From assembly GCA_005877855.1 (NCBI GenBank), contig VBOF01000017.1, forward strand, positions 1-12,633: a stretch of 12,633 bases of DNA, given 5' to 3'. The notes under the pieces are model-generated. The model saw only the letters and a program-made list of their open reading frames with translations, was not told the DNA's origin and searched no databases. Of the stretch, positions 1-6,666 are shown one piece after another (position 1 is the first letter of the stretch; each line of letters opens with the position of its first letter). Position numbers and translations under genes: made by a program. The stretch comes from Nitrospirota bacterium. Its GTDB lineage: Bacteria; Nitrospirota; Nitrospiria; Nitrospirales; NS-4.

Positions 1-615
1 GATGAGGGCGGCCAATTGACGGAAGCCGTGCGCAGGCGGCCCTACGCGGTCATCCTCCTGGATGAGATCGAAAAGGCGCACCCTGATGTCCTCAAGGTGC
101 TGCTGCAATTGCTGGACGACGGCCGGCTGACCGACGGCAAGGGGCGCACGGTGGACTTCAAGAACACCGTGGTGATCATGACCTCGAACATCGGCAGTCG
201 GGAGATCCAGGAAGCAGCGGCAGAGGGTAATGAAGCGGAGATGCGGAGCCGCGCCCTCGAGGTGCTGCGTAGCCACTTCCGTCCCGAGTTCCTGAACCGC
301 ATCGACGACATCGTCGTCTTCCATCCGCTGACGCCCGAGCAACTGGCGGCGATCGTGGAATTACAGGTCAAGCAGTTGGGTAGCCGGTTGCAGGACAAAC
401 ACATCACGCTGGTCCTCACGGACCGCGCCAAGCAGCACTTGGCGAGGGCGGGCTACGATGTCGTGTACGGCGCCCGGCCCCTCAAGCGGCTGCTGCTGCG
501 GGAGATCATCAATCCGCTGGCGCTCAAGCTCCTCGACGGGACCGTCAAAGAAGGGCAGACGGTACGGGTGGATGAAAAGGACGGGCGTCTGGTCTTTCTG
601 CATTCTTCCCCTTGA
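1..615 (+). CDS. clpB: ATP-dependent disaggregase ClpB, C-terminal part (5' end outside window)
   Basis: This is the last 204 codons of ClpB, the hexameric AAA+ protein that threads aggregated proteins in the cytoplasm together with DnaK. The frame is open from base 1, so the start lies upstream of the window. Visible elements of the second AAA+ domain are the Walker B stretch VILLDEIEKAHPDV, the sensor-1 region IMTSNIGS, the arginine-finger region FRPEFLNRIDD and the sensor-2 motif GARPLKR. The opening residues GGQLTEAVRRRPY and the stretch DDGRLTDGKGRTVDFKNT are very typical of ClpB. The closing segment (REIINPLALKLLDG, then a short basic/acidic tail) matches the normal ClpB C-terminus. ClpC or ClpA is less likely because no extra C-terminal extension is seen. 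The TGA stop is followed by 61 bp before the next gene, with no obvious terminator. Confidence 0.95.
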   Translation, partial: DEGGQLTEAVRRRPYAVILLDEIEKAHPDVLKVLLQLLDDGRLTDGKGRTVDFKNTVVIMTSNIGSREIQEAAAEGNEAEMRSRALEVLRSHFRPEFLNRIDDIVVFHPLTPEQLAAIVELQVKQLGSRLQDKHITLVLTDRAKQHLARAGYDVVYGARPLKRLLLREIINPLALKLLDGTVKEGQTVRVDEKDGRLVFLHSSP

Positions 616-676
616 CAGGTTCCGGTCGGGCTGCTATGAGTACGCTCTTCTCAAGTAAAGAACGCCGGGACCGTGC

Positions 677-1252
677 ATGTCTGCCCCAGAAGCTGTCGAT
701 CTGCTCATACTGACCGCCAATCCGGACCTCGTCGAACTCTACCGCCAGGATTGCCCGGAGTGCGTCGTTACCATCGCCAAGGACGTGGCATCGGCCGTCC
801 GCAAAGCCCCCAAGCACCGGTTCGATGCCGTGATCATCGAATCCCATAAGGATTGGCCTACCGAGATGAAGTTGTTGAATGACGCGTTAGGGGGGGCGCC
901 CCAGATGGTGCTGGTTGGGAGCACCGCGTTCCTCCGTCGCGCCACCGAACCGCTGAAGGCCTTGTGTAACGGCCACAAGGCGCCTAGCGGCACGACGAAA
1001 CTCCATCACGAGCTAGGACTGGAAGAGTTCATCGGGGCGAAGCTGCGCGATTTCGTGCGCCGCATGAAGCTGGGGGCGGGGTCCGATCTCCATTCCCTCC
1101 TCGTCAAGGCGGTTGAAAAGCCCTTGATCACGCTGGTGCTGGAGGAGACCCACGGCAACCAGAACCAGGCCGCCGCGCTGCTCGGGCTCAACCGCAACAC
1201 CCTGCGCAAGAAGATCCGCGACCTCAAGATCCCGCTCGCCAAGAAGGCCTAG
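677..1252 (+). CDS. Fis-type DNA-binding regulator with degenerate receiver-like N-terminus
   Basis: A 191-residue protein. Residues about 150-184 form a Fis-type helix-turn-helix: LEETHGNQNQAAALLGLNRN followed by TLRKKIRDLKI closely parallels the C-terminus of E. coli Fis and of NtrC-family regulators. The N-terminal ~100 residues look like a receiver fold (VDLLILTANPDLVELY, then FDAVIIESHKDWP, then PQMVLVGSTAF). At the expected phospho-acceptor position after the third strand there is Glu55 instead of Asp, so phosphorylation is doubtful. No AAA+ domain lies between, so this is not a full sigma-54 activator. An in-frame stop at 656-658 makes ATG 677 the first start; no strong ribosome site precedes it. 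Its TAG stop lies 2 bp before the proposed ACG start of the cyclase gene, so the two are probably co-transcribed and coupled. The DNA-binding role is well supported; the target is unknown. Confidence 0.8.
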   Translation: MSAPEAVDLLILTANPDLVELYRQDCPECVVTIAKDVASAVRKAPKHRFDAVIIESHKDWPTEMKLLNDALGGAPQMVLVGSTAFLRRATEPLKALCNGHKAPSGTTKLHHELGLEEFIGAKLRDFVRRMKLGAGSDLHSLLVKAVEKPLITLVLEETHGNQNQAAALLGLNRNTLRKKIRDLKIPLAKKA

Positions 1253-1257
1253 CCACG
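1241..1257 (+). promoter_or_regulatory. Ribosome-binding site and likely ACG start of the cyclase gene
   Basis: The purine run AAGAAGG (1241-1247) sits inside the last codons of the Fis-type gene, and 7 nt later comes ACG (1255-1257) in the cyclase frame. No ATG, GTG or TTG occurs in that frame between the upstream stop (1114-1116) and GTG 1315. Translation from 1255 would give MDWQKKSARLWLRG and then the hydrophobic stretch TVLGLAVALVSLFGLL, a normal inner-membrane N-terminus. GTG 1315 would cut that segment in half and has no ribosome site. The ACG could be a true near-cognate start, a mutated ATG, or a base-calling error. Confidence 0.5.
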
Positions 1258-3333
1258 GACTGGCAGAAAAAGTCAGCACGCCTCTGGCTACGAGGTACCG
1301 TTCTCGGGCTGGCGGTGGCGCTTGTCTCCCTTTTCGGGCTGCTAGAGGGAATCGAAAGGTGGGCCTACAACGTCCGCTTTGACCTGCGCGGACCCATGAA
1401 GCCGAAAACCCCCATCGTTATCGTCTCGATTGATGAAGACTCTTTCGATGAACTGGGCCTCCAGTGGCCGTGGCCACGAGCGATCCACGGCCAGTTTTTA
1501 GATATCGTCAGCCAGGGAAGACCGGCGGCGATCGGCTTTGACATCGTCTTCCCCGAGCCGTCCTCCAAAGGCCCCGAGGACGACCGGGAGTTTGCAGAGG
1601 CCGTCGGGCGGGCAGGCAATGTCGTGCTCGGATCGGCCTTCACAGAGGTCAAAGGCCCGTACGCGGTCAAGGAAGGCCTCAATCCCCCAATCACAGTCCT
1701 CCGCCAGCAGGCGGCGGCCTACGGTTTCGTCACAGTCATTCCGGATGAAGACGCCTTCGTGCGTTCAACGGTGCTGACCCGCGTCTTCCAGGGAGTGGAG
1801 CTCTCTAGCTTCGATCTGCACCTCTATCGCATCGGAGTCAAAGCCGGAATTCGAGCCGGTCCGCTGCCTCACACGCGGTCCGTCCTCGTCAACTACCGAG
1901 GGGGACCGCATACGTTTCTGACGATCCCGTATTACCAAGTGCTGAACGGCGAGGTGAAGCCTGATGTGCTCACCGGATCGATTGTTTTAATAGGCTCCAC
2001 GAGTCCTGGCCTGCACGATGTGTTTCCCACGCCCTTCGCCCCACGCGGCGAAATGCCTGGGGTCGAGATCCATGCTAATGTTCTGGAGACGCTCTTTCAG
2101 CGGATCCCGTTGTCGCGGGTGTCGGTATGGGTCGTTGTTGTGTTGACGGTCATAGGGGGGCTCTTGGGTGTCTGGTTGACGGATCGCATGCGTCCTCTTC
2201 CTGCCCTCAGCCTGATCTGTCTCCTAGCGGCAGTCTATGCTGTAGCCACCTTTGCCCTGTTCGTTGGGGCACGCCTGTGGATGGACGTGGCAGGGGTGCC
2301 GGCCGCACTGCTCTTAGGTTATGGGGCTACGGTGGTGGAAAACTTCATCCGCGCGCAGCGTGAGAAACAGCGCCTGTCCCGTTATTTCTCGCCCGCCGTG
2401 GTCGCGGAGATCGTCCGCCAGAAAGAGGATGCCAACCTGGCGAGCGCTCGTCGGCGGATGACGGTCCTCTTCTCGGACATCCGAGGCTTCACCTCCATGT
2501 CCGAGAAGATGACGCCGGAGGATGTGGTCACCTTCCTCCGTGAATACTTTACGGTCATGACCGACGTGGTGTTCCAGCACGGGGGGACCGTGGACAAGTA
2601 CATCGGCGACGGCGTCATGGCCCTCTACAATGTGCCGTTCGACCAGCCTGACCACGCGGCGCAAGCCGTGCGGACGGCGCTGGTGTTCCAGGACCGCCTC
2701 AAGCCTCTGGCTGGGCGGTTTCGTGCCAAGTACGGCACCGACCTCAACTGCGGGGTGGGCATACACACCGGCGACGCTGTCGTGGGGACCATCGGGTCCG
2801 AACAGCGCCTCGAGTACACGGCCATTGGGGATACCATCAATCTGGGCTCCCGTCTGGAAGGCATCACCAAGGATTTCCACGTCTCCATCATCATCAGCGA
2901 GTCTACCTATGAAGAGGTCAAGGGACAGTTCATCATGCGCTACTTGGGAGAGGTGAAGATCAGGGGGAAGGAGATTCCGGTCAAGATTTACACCGTCGCC
3001 GAGTCGAACAGACGCAGGAGCGAGCGCATTGCCGTGAAAATCACTGTCATCATTTTCGACGCAGAGGTGACCTTCCACGCTCCCGTCATCGATCTGAGCC
3101 GAGGTGGCGTCGCGGTGTCTGATTTGCCTCAGGGGTTCACGGTGGGCCAAGTCTTACCGCTCCGATTCGAGTCGCAGGAGGGGACCTTCTTGACCACTGT
3201 AAAGGGTCAGGTGGTCTGGACTTCCGGGGAGAAGGCCGGCTTTACCTTCGTCGACCTCGCACCTAAAGATGTAGCCACGGTCGAGCGCCTGATGGCCGTA
3301 TACGGTTCCGCAAATCCATTGCAGACCCAATAA
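1255..3333 (+). CDS. Membrane adenylate/guanylate cyclase: CHASE2 - 3 TM - class III cyclase - PilZ
   Basis: Predicted inner-membrane receptor cyclase. Numbering is from GTG 1315 (672 residues); the preferred ACG 1255 start adds 20. Residues ~15-262 form a CHASE2 extracytoplasmic sensor (IVIVSIDEDSFDELG, WPWPRAIHG, IGFDIVFPE). Three membrane spans follow at about 268-288, 297-317 and 322-342. A class III cyclase catalytic domain occupies ~383-560: metal-binding Asp388 (SDIRGFTS) and Asp432 (YIGDGVMA), purine-selecting pair Lys428 and Thr502 (EYTAIGD), and transition-state Asn509 and Arg513 (NLGSR). The Lys/Thr pair is that of class IIIb adenylate cyclases, so ATP to cAMP is the likely reaction. 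Residues ~566-664 look like a PilZ domain with RxxxR (Arg567-Arg571) and DLSRGG (593-598), the two c-di-GMP-binding motifs. All catalytic residues are present, so it should be active. It follows the Fis-type gene; the exported FecR gene lies downstream across a 273-bp gap. Function is secure; the start and the c-di-GMP input are inferred. Confidence 0.9.
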   Translation, partial: TDWQKKSARLWLRGTVLGLAVALVSLFGLLEGIERWAYNVRFDLRGPMKPKTPIVIVSIDEDSFDELGLQWPWPRAIHGQFLDIVSQGRPAAIGFDIVFPEPSSKGPEDDREFAEAVGRAGNVVLGSAFTEVKGPYAVKEGLNPPITVLRQQAAAYGFVTVIPDEDAFVRSTVLTRVFQGVELSSFDLHLYRIGVKAGIRAGPLPHTRSVLVNYRGGPHTFLTIPYYQVLNGEVKPDVLTGSIVLIGSTSPGLHDVFPTPFAPRGEMPGVEIHANVLETLFQRIPLSRVSVWVVVVLTVIGGLLGVWLTDRMRPLPALSLICLLAAVYAVATFALFVGARLWMDVAGVPAALLLGYGATVVENFIRAQREKQRLSRYFSPAVVAEIVRQKEDANLASARRRMTVLFSDIRGFTSMSEKMTPEDVVTFLREYFTVMTDVVFQHGGTVDKYIGDGVMALYNVPFDQPDHAAQAVRTALVFQDRLKPLAGRFRAKYGTDLNCGVGIHTGDAVVGTIGSEQRLEYTAIGDTINLGSRLEGITKDFHVSIIISESTYEEVKGQFIMRYLGEVKIRGKEIPVKIYTVAESNRRRSERIAVKITVIIFDAEVTFHAPVIDLSRGGVAVSDLPQGFTVGQVLPLRFESQEGTFLTTVKGQVVWTSGEKAGFTFVDLAPKDVATVERLMAVYGSANPLQTQ

Positions 3334-3606
3334 ATTCAGCCTCTTCGCAATGACGCTCGTCAATCATATAACTTCCCGTCGTTCGCTCATTCCCGGCTTC
3401 TCCGAGTGGTACCTAAAGGCAGATGGCATATCTTTTTGGATAGCCGAGAGGGCCGAGCTTGATTTATGGTATGGAATGACTAATGATGGGGCTAATAGGG
3501 TAAAACCGACGTCTCTAAGGTTGGGTTGTCAGAGAAAGCACAGCGGAGTGTTGTCGTAGTTTGACAAAGGCCGTGCCCCCTGGCGACACGGAGTTGGAGG
3601 GTTCTG
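3334..3606. other. AT-richer intergenic gap between cyclase and FecR genes
   Basis: No convincing gene lies here; the short open frames lack family features. The stretch is visibly richer in A/T than the flanking genes. It holds a small inverted repeat (3551-3567) and, just before the ribosome site of the FecR gene, a weak hairpin with arms CCGTG (3571-3575) and CACGG (3587-3591). TTGACA occurs at 3561-3566 but has no acceptable -10 at 16-18 bp. TTGATT (3459-3464) likewise lacks a good partner. A promoter for the FecR gene probably lies here, but I cannot place it. I compared the stretch by eye with the GEMM (c-di-GMP) riboswitch consensus and found no match. Confidence 0.5.
3551..3567. promoter_or_regulatory. 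Inverted repeat TTGTC-N7-GACAA upstream of the FecR gene
   Basis: TTGTC (3551-3555) and GACAA (3563-3567) are perfect inverted half-sites separated by 7 bp, 40 bp before the FecR start. Position and symmetry fit an operator for a dimeric regulator. It does not match the CRP consensus (TGTGA-N6-TCACA). Five-base arms can arise by chance, so this is only a candidate. Confidence 0.25.
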
Positions 3607-4752
3607 ATGGGACGAAGCATGGTAGGCACGCTGGCAGCTCTTCTGTTCCTCACCACCCTTTGGCCAACTCCACTTCAAGCCGAAGACCCCCGTGGGGTTG
3701 GTATCGTGACCACCCTCACAGGGCAAGCCACAGTCACCAGGGCTGCTCTCCCCCTCCAATCGTTGCCGCTAAAGTTTAGGGACGAGCTGTTCTATCGTGA
3801 CCGCATCAGTACGATGGAGCGCTCGATGGCCCGAGTGCTCTTGGGCGGCAAGGCCCTGATCACCGTTCGAGAGCTGTCGGAACTGACTATCACTGAAGAG
3901 CCAGGTCGCTCCTCCATCGTAGATTTGGCGATCGGGAAGCTTAGCCTGGCCGTAGTCCGCTCACTGATGAGTCCAGGTGAAACCATCGAGGTGCGCACCC
4001 ACAACGCCGTCGTGGGGGTTCGTGGCACAGTGCTTGTCGTAGAAGTCACGCCGTCGCTCGCGACAGAGGTCTATGTTCTCAAAGGTTCTGTCGAGGTCTT
4101 CCCCCGCGGCATGCCTACCGCTGCGGTCATCGTGAACGCCTTCCAAGGCGTCACGGTCACAGGGAATCTGGTGGGCCAGATCCGCTCCATTCCAGCCTTA
4201 GCAGTGGATCAGATCGTCCAGGACCTCAAGCCGGCCTATCAGCATACCAAGACCCCGGATGAAACGAAGGAGGCTGTGAAGGAAAAAGAGCAAGCCAGGG
4301 CGCTCACCCATGCGAAGAACTTCACCGCCACGCTACCGGCTTCCATAGGGACTCAGGAACTGGACGTGACGAAGGTGGCAAAAGAGGCTCAGCAGGCGAC
4401 GGTGGCAGAGAGGGCCCAAGGGAATGCACGGGGCCTCAACGGCACGCAGCCAGGTCAACAAGGGAATGGTCCCTCAGGGAATGCATTTGGCCTCACCGGC
4501 ATGCAGCCGGGCCAGCAAGGGAATGGTCCCCCAGGGAATGCATTTGGCCTCACCGGCATGCAGCCGGGCCAGCAAGGGAATGGTCCCCCAGGGAATGCAT
4601 TTGGCCTCACCGACACGCAGCCAGGCCAAACGGGAAACAGCGCAGGCAACGGTAACAGCGTGGCGAACAGCGCAGGCAACGGCAACAGCGCAGGCAACGG
4701 CAACAGCGCGGCGAACAATTCAGCCAATAGCAATAATAAGAAGACTAAATAA
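3607..4752 (+). CDS. Exported FecR-domain protein with Gly/Asn/Gln-rich repeat tail
   Basis: 381 residues. The first ~25 form a signal peptide (basic MGRSMVG, hydrophobic LAALLFLTTLW, cleavage near LQA-ED), so the protein should be periplasmic or surface-exposed. Residues ~30-165 are a FecR domain: GIVTTLTGQATVTR, FRDELFYRDRIST, LSELTIT, and the diagnostic VVGVRGTVLVVEV (135-147). Unlike classical FecR of iron-uptake systems it has no N-terminal anti-sigma region or membrane span, and no sigma factor gene is nearby. A charged, probably helical linker (~205-270) leads to a low-complexity tail (~271-381) of 19-residue repeats (QPGQQGNGPPGNAFGLT core), then AGNGNS-type repeats and a basic end NNKKTK. 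The start ATG 3607 has GGAGG 6 bp upstream (3596-3600). Such FecR proteins often accompany CHASE2 cyclases or TPR envelope proteins, as here; the ligand is unknown. Confidence 0.88.
   Translation: MGRSMVGTLAALLFLTTLWPTPLQAEDPRGVGIVTTLTGQATVTRAALPLQSLPLKFRDELFYRDRISTMERSMARVLLGGKALITVRELSELTITEEPGRSSIVDLAIGKLSLAVVRSLMSPGETIEVRTHNAVVGVRGTVLVVEVTPSLATEVYVLKGSVEVFPRGMPTAAVIVNAFQGVTVTGNLVGQIRSIPALAVDQIVQDLKPAYQHTKTPDETKEAVKEKEQARALTHAKNFTATLPASIGTQELDVTKVAKEAQQATVAERAQGNARGLNGTQPGQQGNGPSGNAFGLTGMQPGQQGNGPPGNAFGLTGMQPGQQGNGPPGNAFGLTDTQPGQTGNSAGNGNSVANSAGNGNSAGNGNSAANNSANSNNKKTK
4441..4638 (+). repeat. 57-bp tandem repeats inside the FecR gene (3 full units plus a partial)
   Basis: Units lie at 4441-4497, 4498-4554 and 4555-4611, with a degenerating fourth from 4612. 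Each encodes 19 residues with the core QPGQQGNGPPGNAFGLT. Units 2 and 3 are identical base for base; unit 1 differs at several positions. A fragment resembling the unit's second half also precedes the array (about 4417-4440). A multiple-of-three length means copy-number change keeps the frame. Confidence 0.92.
4639..4728 (+). repeat. Short-period repeat encoding AGNGNS motifs
   Basis: Repeats based on GCAGGCAACGGCAACAGC, 18 bp in the cleanest copies, with inserted GTGGCGAAC and GCGGCGAAC variants. They encode a Ser/Ala/Gly/Asn-only stretch at the C-terminus of the FecR protein. The stretch is probably disordered and slippage-prone. Confidence 0.75.
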
Positions 4753-4797
4753 ACCGTAATCCTCGTTCGATCCCCATACTTCAGCCCCAAACGCGAC

Positions 4798-4826
4798 GAT
4801 TCATCGTTTCAGCCGAAACGTGAATC
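4798..4826. terminator. Strong hairpin between convergent FecR and TPR/barrel genes
   Basis: Arms GATTCA (4798-4803) plus CGTTTC (4805-4810) pair with GAAACG (4815-4820) plus TGAATC (4821-4826). This gives 12 base pairs with one bulged T (4804) and an AGCC loop. It ends one base before the minus-strand stop codon and 46 bp after the plus-strand stop. No T-run follows on either strand, so intrinsic termination would be atypical; a shared processing or 3'-end-protecting structure is the alternative. Confidence 0.5.
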
Positions 4827-6434
4827 TCAGTATGCCCAGGTCATGATCAACGAGAATACGTTCCGGTGGAAGTTGAAGACTGCGATGTTGGACTGACTGA
4901 AAATACCTTGATACTCGGCGGAGAGGGTCAGGTTATTGGGCAAGGGCTTCTCAATTCTGAAGAAATGCAACTGCTCCGTATCTTTGCGCTTCCGAAAATC
5001 TCCCTCTGCGGCAGGGAACGTGTTGACGTTGTCGTAAAAGCGGAAATGAACTTCGTAATCGTACCGTAGTCTGATCTGACCCCAGGGCAACGTGTATTGG
5101 CCGCCTGTGAGCGCCCGGTGGCCGATGTAGGAGAAGTCGCTCCCCTCCGCGTCTTCGTAGTCGAACTGATAGCCGATCCGGATAAGATGCCGGTCCTCGG
5201 CAAACCGGAAGACATGGACCGGGCCCGCCATCCAGTTCCTGGCGTCTAAGTTTTGCGCCGGTGGAGTTGCAGCGTCCTGCGAGAAATTCTTGAATTGCAG
5301 GCGACCGATCAACGTGGTTAGGTTTCCTGCATCTTCCACCAGGGTGCCAAACCCCGTAGCCGTGTGCCGCTCGAGGAACGGGTTACTGCCCAGTGTCAGC
5401 CAGTCGTAACTGTAATTCAGCCCGAGCTGATAGGGCATGGACGCTACGGTGCTCCGGTAGTATCCCCCCAGCGCCCCGAGATTGTTCTGGATGTTGAATG
5501 CCGCAGTGCCGTCGTTGTTGTATAGGTTCTGGAAGAACGAATACGACGCCGTGGCTTCCCAGGGGCCGCGCCTTAGCCAGGAGTAATCCAGACGCAGCAA
5601 GGCCAGCTCCCCAAACGAGCGGCTCTGCCGGGTGCGCAGGGACTCAGCCGTGGGATCGGTACTGCGCTGCGGGTTGATGGAGACGTTATCGTCGTAGAAA
5701 CCGCCCAAGCGGATTTCAGCCCTCAGGCGCCGCTCTCGCTCCCGGGCTATGACAATGGAGTCGCGAATGCGTTCGGCCGGGCCTGTGAGCGGTGACACCG
5801 GTTGGAGTCGGAGCGCTTCCTCAACCTCAACGATCGCGCGTTCGGGCAGGCCCAGGACCCCCAGGGCGAGGCCAGCGTAGAACTTGGTCAGTTGCTGCAT
5901 CGTCGGATCGGTCGAGGCCCCGGTTTGGAAAGCCTTCAGCGCACCCTCGTAATCCTTTTGACGATACCGCATGAAGCCGACGTAGTACCCCAGGTTTTCC
6001 AGTTTGGGCTGCGCTTTGAAGACCGATTCGAGGAGCGGCTGGGCATCGTCGTACTGCTCCAGAGTGAAATAAGCTACGCCGAGTTGGAAACGGATGATCA
6101 GGTCGTCGGGTGACTTCGCTCTGGCTAGTTCGAGGCTCTTGATGGCGAGGACCGGGTCCTTCTGGGCGAGATGGACGAGGCCCGTATAATAGAGGGCTTG
6201 GATGTTGCCGGGATCAAGTTTTAATGCTTCGTTGAGGAAGCTGAGCGCCTCTTCGTAGCGCTTGTCGTCGTAGGCCAGGATGGCCTGCGCGACAAACACA
6301 TCGGCCTCGGACTGTTGGGCGAAACCGTGGGTGACGCACAGAGCGGAGAGCGCGAGCAGGCTTAGTATGAGAACTCGGGCTGGATATCGGAAACTGCCCA
6401 GGATGTCCACCGGCCTCCACGAGACGCTCCTCAC
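4827..6434 (-). CDS. TPR protein with C-terminal outer-membrane beta-barrel
   Basis: 535 residues in three parts. The N-terminus has a basic stretch and the hydrophobic core VLILSLLALSALCVTHGFA with likely cleavage after residue 39, so it is exported. Residues ~43-214 hold about five TPR helical hairpins (AYDDKRYEEALSFLNEALKL, LGVAYFTLEQYDDAQPLLE, RQKDYEGALKAFQTG). Residues ~238-535 look like an outer-membrane barrel: alternating aromatic/polar strands (AEIRLGGFYDDNVSINP, YNNNGT-like turns, IRLRYDYEVHFRFYD) and a final strand FSLIMTWAY with a terminal aromatic. The start GTG 6434 is the longest option. GTG 6410 (residue 9) is possible: a GGAGG stands before it but only 3 nt away. TPR-barrel proteins often form export or scaffold complexes, and this one converges on the FecR gene. 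A possible minus-strand -10 (TAAAAT, 6519-6524) lies upstream without a good -35. Substrate unknown. Confidence 0.85.
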   Translation of the reverse strand: MRSVSWRPVDILGSFRYPARVLILSLLALSALCVTHGFAQQSEADVFVAQAILAYDDKRYEEALSFLNEALKLDPGNIQALYYTGLVHLAQKDPVLAIKSLELARAKSPDDLIIRFQLGVAYFTLEQYDDAQPLLESVFKAQPKLENLGYYVGFMRYRQKDYEGALKAFQTGASTDPTMQQLTKFYAGLALGVLGLPERAIVEVEEALRLQPVSPLTGPAERIRDSIVIARERERRLRAEIRLGGFYDDNVSINPQRSTDPTAESLRTRQSRSFGELALLRLDYSWLRRGPWEATASYSFFQNLYNNDGTAAFNIQNNLGALGGYYRSTVASMPYQLGLNYSYDWLTLGSNPFLERHTATGFGTLVEDAGNLTTLIGRLQFKNFSQDAATPPAQNLDARNWMAGPVHVFRFAEDRHLIRIGYQFDYEDAEGSDFSYIGHRALTGGQYTLPWGQIRLRYDYEVHFRFYDNVNTFPAAEGDFRKRKDTEQLHFFRIEKPLPNNLTLSAEYQGIFSQSNIAVFNFHRNVFSLIMTWAY

Positions 6435-6548
6435 GGCGTAGGGGGCAGGGAGCTATGGAAGAAAGGGACACAGAGGACAATAAAATGCAAGCATTAGTTT
6501 TTCGGTTGCCTTGCCTGTATTTTACCTATATCTACGCGGCGTTGCACC

Positions 6549-6575
6549 TTGACATCATAACGCCTCGCGTATTAG
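6549..6575 (+). promoter_or_regulatory. Promoter of tRNA-Val
   Basis: A perfect -35 TTGACA (6549-6554) is followed after 15 bp by TATTAG (6570-6575), a four-of-six match to the -10 consensus. The GC-rich stretch between it and the tRNA (6578-6588) resembles the discriminator of stringently controlled stable-RNA promoters. Transcription would begin near 6582, about 10 nt before the mature tRNA. The short spacer is the weak point. Confidence 0.55.
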
Positions 6576-6591
6576 CATGCCGCGTCGTGTT

Positions 6592-6666
6592 AGGCGCGTA
6601 GCTCAGGGGGAGAGCGCTACCTTGACACGGTAGAGGTCGACGGTTCAAGACCGTCCGCGCCTACCA
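6592..6666 (+). tRNA. tRNA-Val (anticodon GAC)
   Basis: A complete cloverleaf with encoded CCA. Acceptor arms are AGGCGCG (6592-6598) and CGCGCCT (6656-6662), followed by discriminator A and CCA (6664-6666). The D stem is GCTC/GAGC, the anticodon stem CTACC/GGTAG with loop TTGACAC, so the anticodon is GAC (6624-6626). The variable loop is AGGTC, and the T stem GACGG/CCGTC has loop TTCAAGA. All stems pair perfectly. It decodes GUC (and GUU by wobble). thrS begins 66 bp downstream with no clear terminator between them. Confidence 0.97.

Noticed and set aside
2314..3150. 278-codon open frame on the minus strand opposite the cyclase
   Set aside because: It mirrors the conserved cyclase catalytic domain and has shadow-type composition with no recognisable motif.
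3334..3606. c-di-GMP (GEMM) riboswitch upstream of the FecR gene
   Set aside because: GGTAAAACC near 3498-3508 recalls the motif, but the following conserved helices and tetraloop are missing.
3607..4752. Classical FecR iron-uptake regulator with FecI sigma factor
   Set aside because: There is no N-terminal anti-sigma region or membrane span, and no sigma factor or TonB receptor gene nearby; only the FecR fold is shared.
4424..4790. Open frames with repeats on both strands across the FecR tail
   Set aside because: They are out-of-frame readings of the 57-bp and 18-bp repeats; the FecR frame explains the region.
6455..6601. 48-codon open frame starting ATG 6455 and ending inside the tRNA
   Set aside because: It runs through the tRNA promoter and into the tRNA-Val gene, so it is almost certainly not coding despite AGGGAG just before the ATG.
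6592..6666. tRNA-Val 3' end as an integration (att) site
   Set aside because: I found no second copy of the tRNA 3' end in the window and no integrase or phage gene.
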